From contig NZ_FUZE01000007.1 in NCBI RefSeq assembly GCF_900168205.1, forward strand, positions 1 to 64,000: a stretch of DNA of 64,000 nucleotides. The letters are read 5' to 3'. Below, in pieces: positions 62,078-64,000 of the stretch (its first letter is position 1; each line of letters begins with the position of its first letter). The notes under the pieces are model-generated. The model worked only from the letters and a program-made list of their open reading frames with translations, was not told the DNA's origin and made no database searches. The translations under genes were made by a program, and so were the position numbers. Source of the stretch: Chryseobacterium balustinum (lineage in GTDB: Bacteria; Bacteroidota; Bacteroidia; Flavobacteriales; Weeksellaceae).

Positions 62078-63091
62078 ATGGCTTTAAAAATTCCTAAATT
62101 TATCGTGAAATTTCAAGAATTTCTAGACGACATCCATCTTCCGGTACTCGGAATATCGCTTTTGCAGATGTTTCAAATCTATATTTCAGGAATTTTTAAA
62201 GGTAATATAGGGAGGAAAGCAGCTGCCATTTCATGGAGTTTTACCTTAAGTTTATTTCCTTTTTTACTCTTCTTACTTTCGGTAATTCCGTATATGCCGC
62301 ATTATGATAAGCTTCAGTTCTATATTTTTGAAGTTTTAATGCATAATATTTTCCCATCAAATATTGAAGGCGATGTAAGAAGCTATATTGAAGATAGTAT
62401 CATCCCCAACATGAAGGGAATCAGTAATTTAACGATTCTTGTGGCACTTGTTTTTGCCACGAACGGTACTTTTTCTTTAATTAACGGATTCAATGAAAAT
62501 TCAGAAGAAAAGCTGACGGATGTAAAAGAATTTATACTTTCTTTTTTTATCACCATTGGTTTTGTAAGTATTATTTTCTTGGCGCTTTTCGGCGTGTATT
62601 ATGTGGAAGTTGTGCTCAAACTGTTTACACCGTCTTATGATGTTTCATGGCTCGTGAAAAACCTTTCCAAAATTATTGGTTTTGTATCATTTCCTGTATT
62701 TTATTTTATCCTATTGGCGATGTTTTACTGGTTGGGAACGGTCAAAATTATCAGATTCAGACAGGCGATTCCTGGAGCAATTCTTACAACCGTTCTGTTT
62801 GTTGTGACCACGTATTTCTTTGCTTTATATGTGAAAAATATTGCCCGTTACAATGTACTTTACGGTTCCATTGGAAGTATGATTTTATTAATGGTTTGGG
62901 TGAATGTAAATGTTTATCTTTTGCTTTTTGGAAACGAACTGAATATGGCATTGAGAAAATTAAGAATTGAAAAATTGCTTTCAGACGAAATCAAAAGAGA
63001 AGCAAAAAATTATCATTCTCAAAATTCTGAGCCCAATCTTGAAAGTGATGATGAACACAGAAGACCCTATCATGAGAAAAAAGAAAATTAG
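62078..63091 (+). CDS. YihY/BrkB-family inner-membrane protein
   Basis: The 337-residue protein has six membrane helices in the YihY pattern, including GRKAAAISWSFTLSLFPFLLFLL (helix 1), LAMFYWLGTVKIIRFRQAIPGAI and GSIGSMILLMVWVNVNVYLLLFGNELN in the last part. The family was once called ribonuclease BN in error; current evidence supports a membrane protein of uncertain role. The hydrophilic C-terminal tail is about 40 residues. It is divergent from rlmH. A small lipoprotein gene starts 1 nt after its stop. Confidence 0.88.
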   Translation: MALKIPKFIVKFQEFLDDIHLPVLGISLLQMFQIYISGIFKGNIGRKAAAISWSFTLSLFPFLLFLLSVIPYMPHYDKLQFYIFEVLMHNIFPSNIEGDVRSYIEDSIIPNMKGISNLTILVALVFATNGTFSLINGFNENSEEKLTDVKEFILSFFITIGFVSIIFLALFGVYYVEVVLKLFTPSYDVSWLVKNLSKIIGFVSFPVFYFILLAMFYWLGTVKIIRFRQAIPGAILTTVLFVVTTYFFALYVKNIARYNVLYGSIGSMILLMVWVNVNVYLLLFGNELNMALRKLRIEKLLSDEIKREAKNYHSQNSEPNLESDDEHRRPYHEKKEN

Positions 63092-63092
63092 G

Positions 63093-63470
63093 ATGAAAAA
63101 ATCTATTTCAGTCGTATTAATGATTATATCTCTTGTATCTTTTCAGTCGTGTGAAGATGTTATCGATCAGATTTATGAGAATAAACAAGAACAGAACGCT
63201 GTTTCACCATATCAAGGAAATTATACCGGAACTTACACTGGAGACGTGAGTGGAAACCTGATTATTAATGTAAGCGAAAAAGGAACGATAGAAATAACCA
63301 GGAATACTCTTAACGCAAGTGAAACTTATCTTACTGGTTTTATAAACGCATCTTTTAACACCACAAATAAAGCAGCATCGGGTTTTATGCTGATCGGTAA
63401 TCTTAATTCGAAAATGGGAACCTGGGAAATGGGCGGCCTTAAAGGAAACTGGACCGTTAAGAAGAACTGA
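63093..63470 (+). CDS. small lipoprotein, 125 aa
   Basis: The signal MKKSISVVLMIISLVSFQSC ends in lipobox FQSC. The mature part is Gly/Asn/Thr-rich with a beta-hairpin pattern (YQGNYTGTYTGDVSGNLIIN). The ATG lies one base after the BrkB stop, so it is translated in tandem with it. A longer frame from 62967 overlaps BrkB coding and is rejected. Its last 14 bases overlap the convergent nhaA stop. Function is unknown. Confidence 0.65.
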   Translation: MKKSISVVLMIISLVSFQSCEDVIDQIYENKQEQNAVSPYQGNYTGTYTGDVSGNLIINVSEKGTIEITRNTLNASETYLTGFINASFNTTNKAASGFMLIGNLNSKMGTWEMGGLKGNWTVKKN

Positions 63471-64000
63471 TTTTCCTATGTTTTTTTATTCTCTTTTTAT
63501 TTGCACTAAAATTTAAAATCAAATATCCGGAAACTGCTGCGATAAATGAAGCAATTAAAATCGCAAATTTAGCTTCATCCTGAAAAGATATTTCATGTTT
63601 AAAAGAAAGCAAGGCAATGAATATTGACATTGTAAATCCTATTCCCGCTAAAAGACCGACACCGATCATTTGATTCCACGAAGAGCGCTGGGGAAGCGAA
63701 CTGATTTTTAGTTTTATAGCAATTAATGAGAAAAGATTAATTCCTATCAGTTTACCTAAAACAAGTCCGCCAATTATTCCCAATCCTAAACTGTTGAATA
63801 ATCCGTCAACCATACTGCTATTAAAGGCAATATTGGTGTTTGTCAATGCAAAAATAGGCATGATAATAAAGCTCACTGGGAAATGGAGCGAATGTTCAAG
63901 TTTTTCTAAAGGTGAAATTTTTGTTTTAGAAACATTAGTTGGAATCGTAAAAGCCAGTAAAACTCCCGCAATTGTTGCATGAATTCCTGAATGATGCAGG
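63457..64000 (-). CDS. nhaA: Na+/H+ antiporter NhaA (C-terminal part, cut by window end)
   Basis: NhaA exchanges internal Na+ or Li+ for external protons. The visible part has 180 residues and is open to the right edge. It begins in HHSGIHATIAGVLLAFTIPT, matching the NhaA SGVHATxAGV region, and continues with SFIIMPIFALTNTNIAF and GVGLLAGIGFTMSIFIALL, family signatures. A start at 63876 would be internal; the N-terminal half lies outside the window. It overlaps the small lipoprotein gene by 14 nt at its 3' end. Confidence 0.9.
   Translation of the reverse strand, partial: LHHSGIHATIAGVLLAFTIPTNVSKTKISPLEKLEHSLHFPVSFIIMPIFALTNTNIAFNSSMVDGLFNSLGLGIIGGLVLGKLIGINLFSLIAIKLKISSLPQRSSWNQMIGVGLLAGIGFTMSIFIALLSFKHEISFQDEAKFAILIASFIAAVSGYLILNFSANKKRIKKHRKISSS

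Overview
The window reads as ordinary chromosome of a Bacteroidota species of the Chryseobacterium type (family Weeksellaceae). The evidence is low G+C, many TAnnTTTG promoter elements (the Bacteroidota -7 box, with a TTTG/TTG element 19-21 nt upstream in the best cases), two secreted proteins with C-terminal type IX secretion (T9SS) sorting domains, TonB-dependent receptors, many small SC-lipobox lipoproteins, and the gene order purM-purN-purH-purD-guaA. The genus is an inference from gene content; no rRNA gene is present. I see no tRNA, rRNA, CRISPR array, insertion sequence, prophage or biosynthetic gene cluster.

Layout. 1-2.4 kb: an orphan ORF, a pirin and an FMN reductase. 2.2-9.1 kb: the purine block (purM, purN, purH, purD, guaA), whose spacers hold a promoter/short-ORF/terminator module, two copies of an intergenic repeat and several perfect hairpins. 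9.1-15.2 kb: an EamA exporter (minus) preceded by a 12-codon upstream ORF, pheA, a membrane protein, a UbiB-family kinase and a DEAD-box helicase. 15.3-20.6 kb: a minus-strand run of small lipoproteins in two paralogous pairs, an SGNH hydrolase, an iron alcohol dehydrogenase and a SLATT-like membrane protein. 20.8-29.8 kb: PEP carboxylase, MscS channel, Prx6-type peroxiredoxin, a beta-barrel protein, a siderophore-type TonB receptor, a Gfo/Idh/MocA oxidoreductase and a 52-residue membrane protein. 29.9-40.3 kb: an ABC-F ATPase, DoxX-like and FemAB/GNAT-like proteins, a fused carboxypeptidase-regulatory/alpha-beta hydrolase protein convergent with a T9SS subtilase, and an envelope-sugar set (DegT aminotransferase, membrane protein, galE, cytidylyltransferase-like). 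40.3-46.3 kb: a TonB-type receptor, mltG, dapF, an Asn-rich lipoprotein and pnuC, all minus. 46.4-56.2 kb: an APC permease, a beta-propeller protein, a sialate O-acetylesterase, hemN, a T9SS sugar dehydrogenase and a fused secDF. 56.6-64 kb: an MFS exporter, tatA, PAP2 phosphatase, a frameshifted TPR gene, an unrecognised eight-cysteine protein, trmL, a secreted protein, rlmH, a BrkB-family protein, a small lipoprotein and the 3' part of nhaA.

How the genes work together: the purine block covers five steps of IMP and GMP synthesis. tatA-PAP2-TPR is one tight operon (3-nt gap, then an ATGA overlap). DegT to the cytidylyltransferase is one transcription unit ending at a strong terminator. Most other genes are single units bounded by clear intrinsic terminators.

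No large new system (defence island, secretion locus, BGC) is evident. The most interesting material is small and regulatory: (1) a Cys/Pro-Pro-Pro micro-ORF upstream of the EamA exporter; (2) a self-terminating short-ORF module in front of purM; (3) a perfectly symmetric palindromic divergent promoter shared by rlmH and the BrkB gene; (4) an 18-bp palindrome that encodes the last residues and stop codons of two convergent genes, so both proteins end in FLKQ; and (5) start codons lying only 2-7 nt after a promoter box, suggesting leaderless mRNAs.
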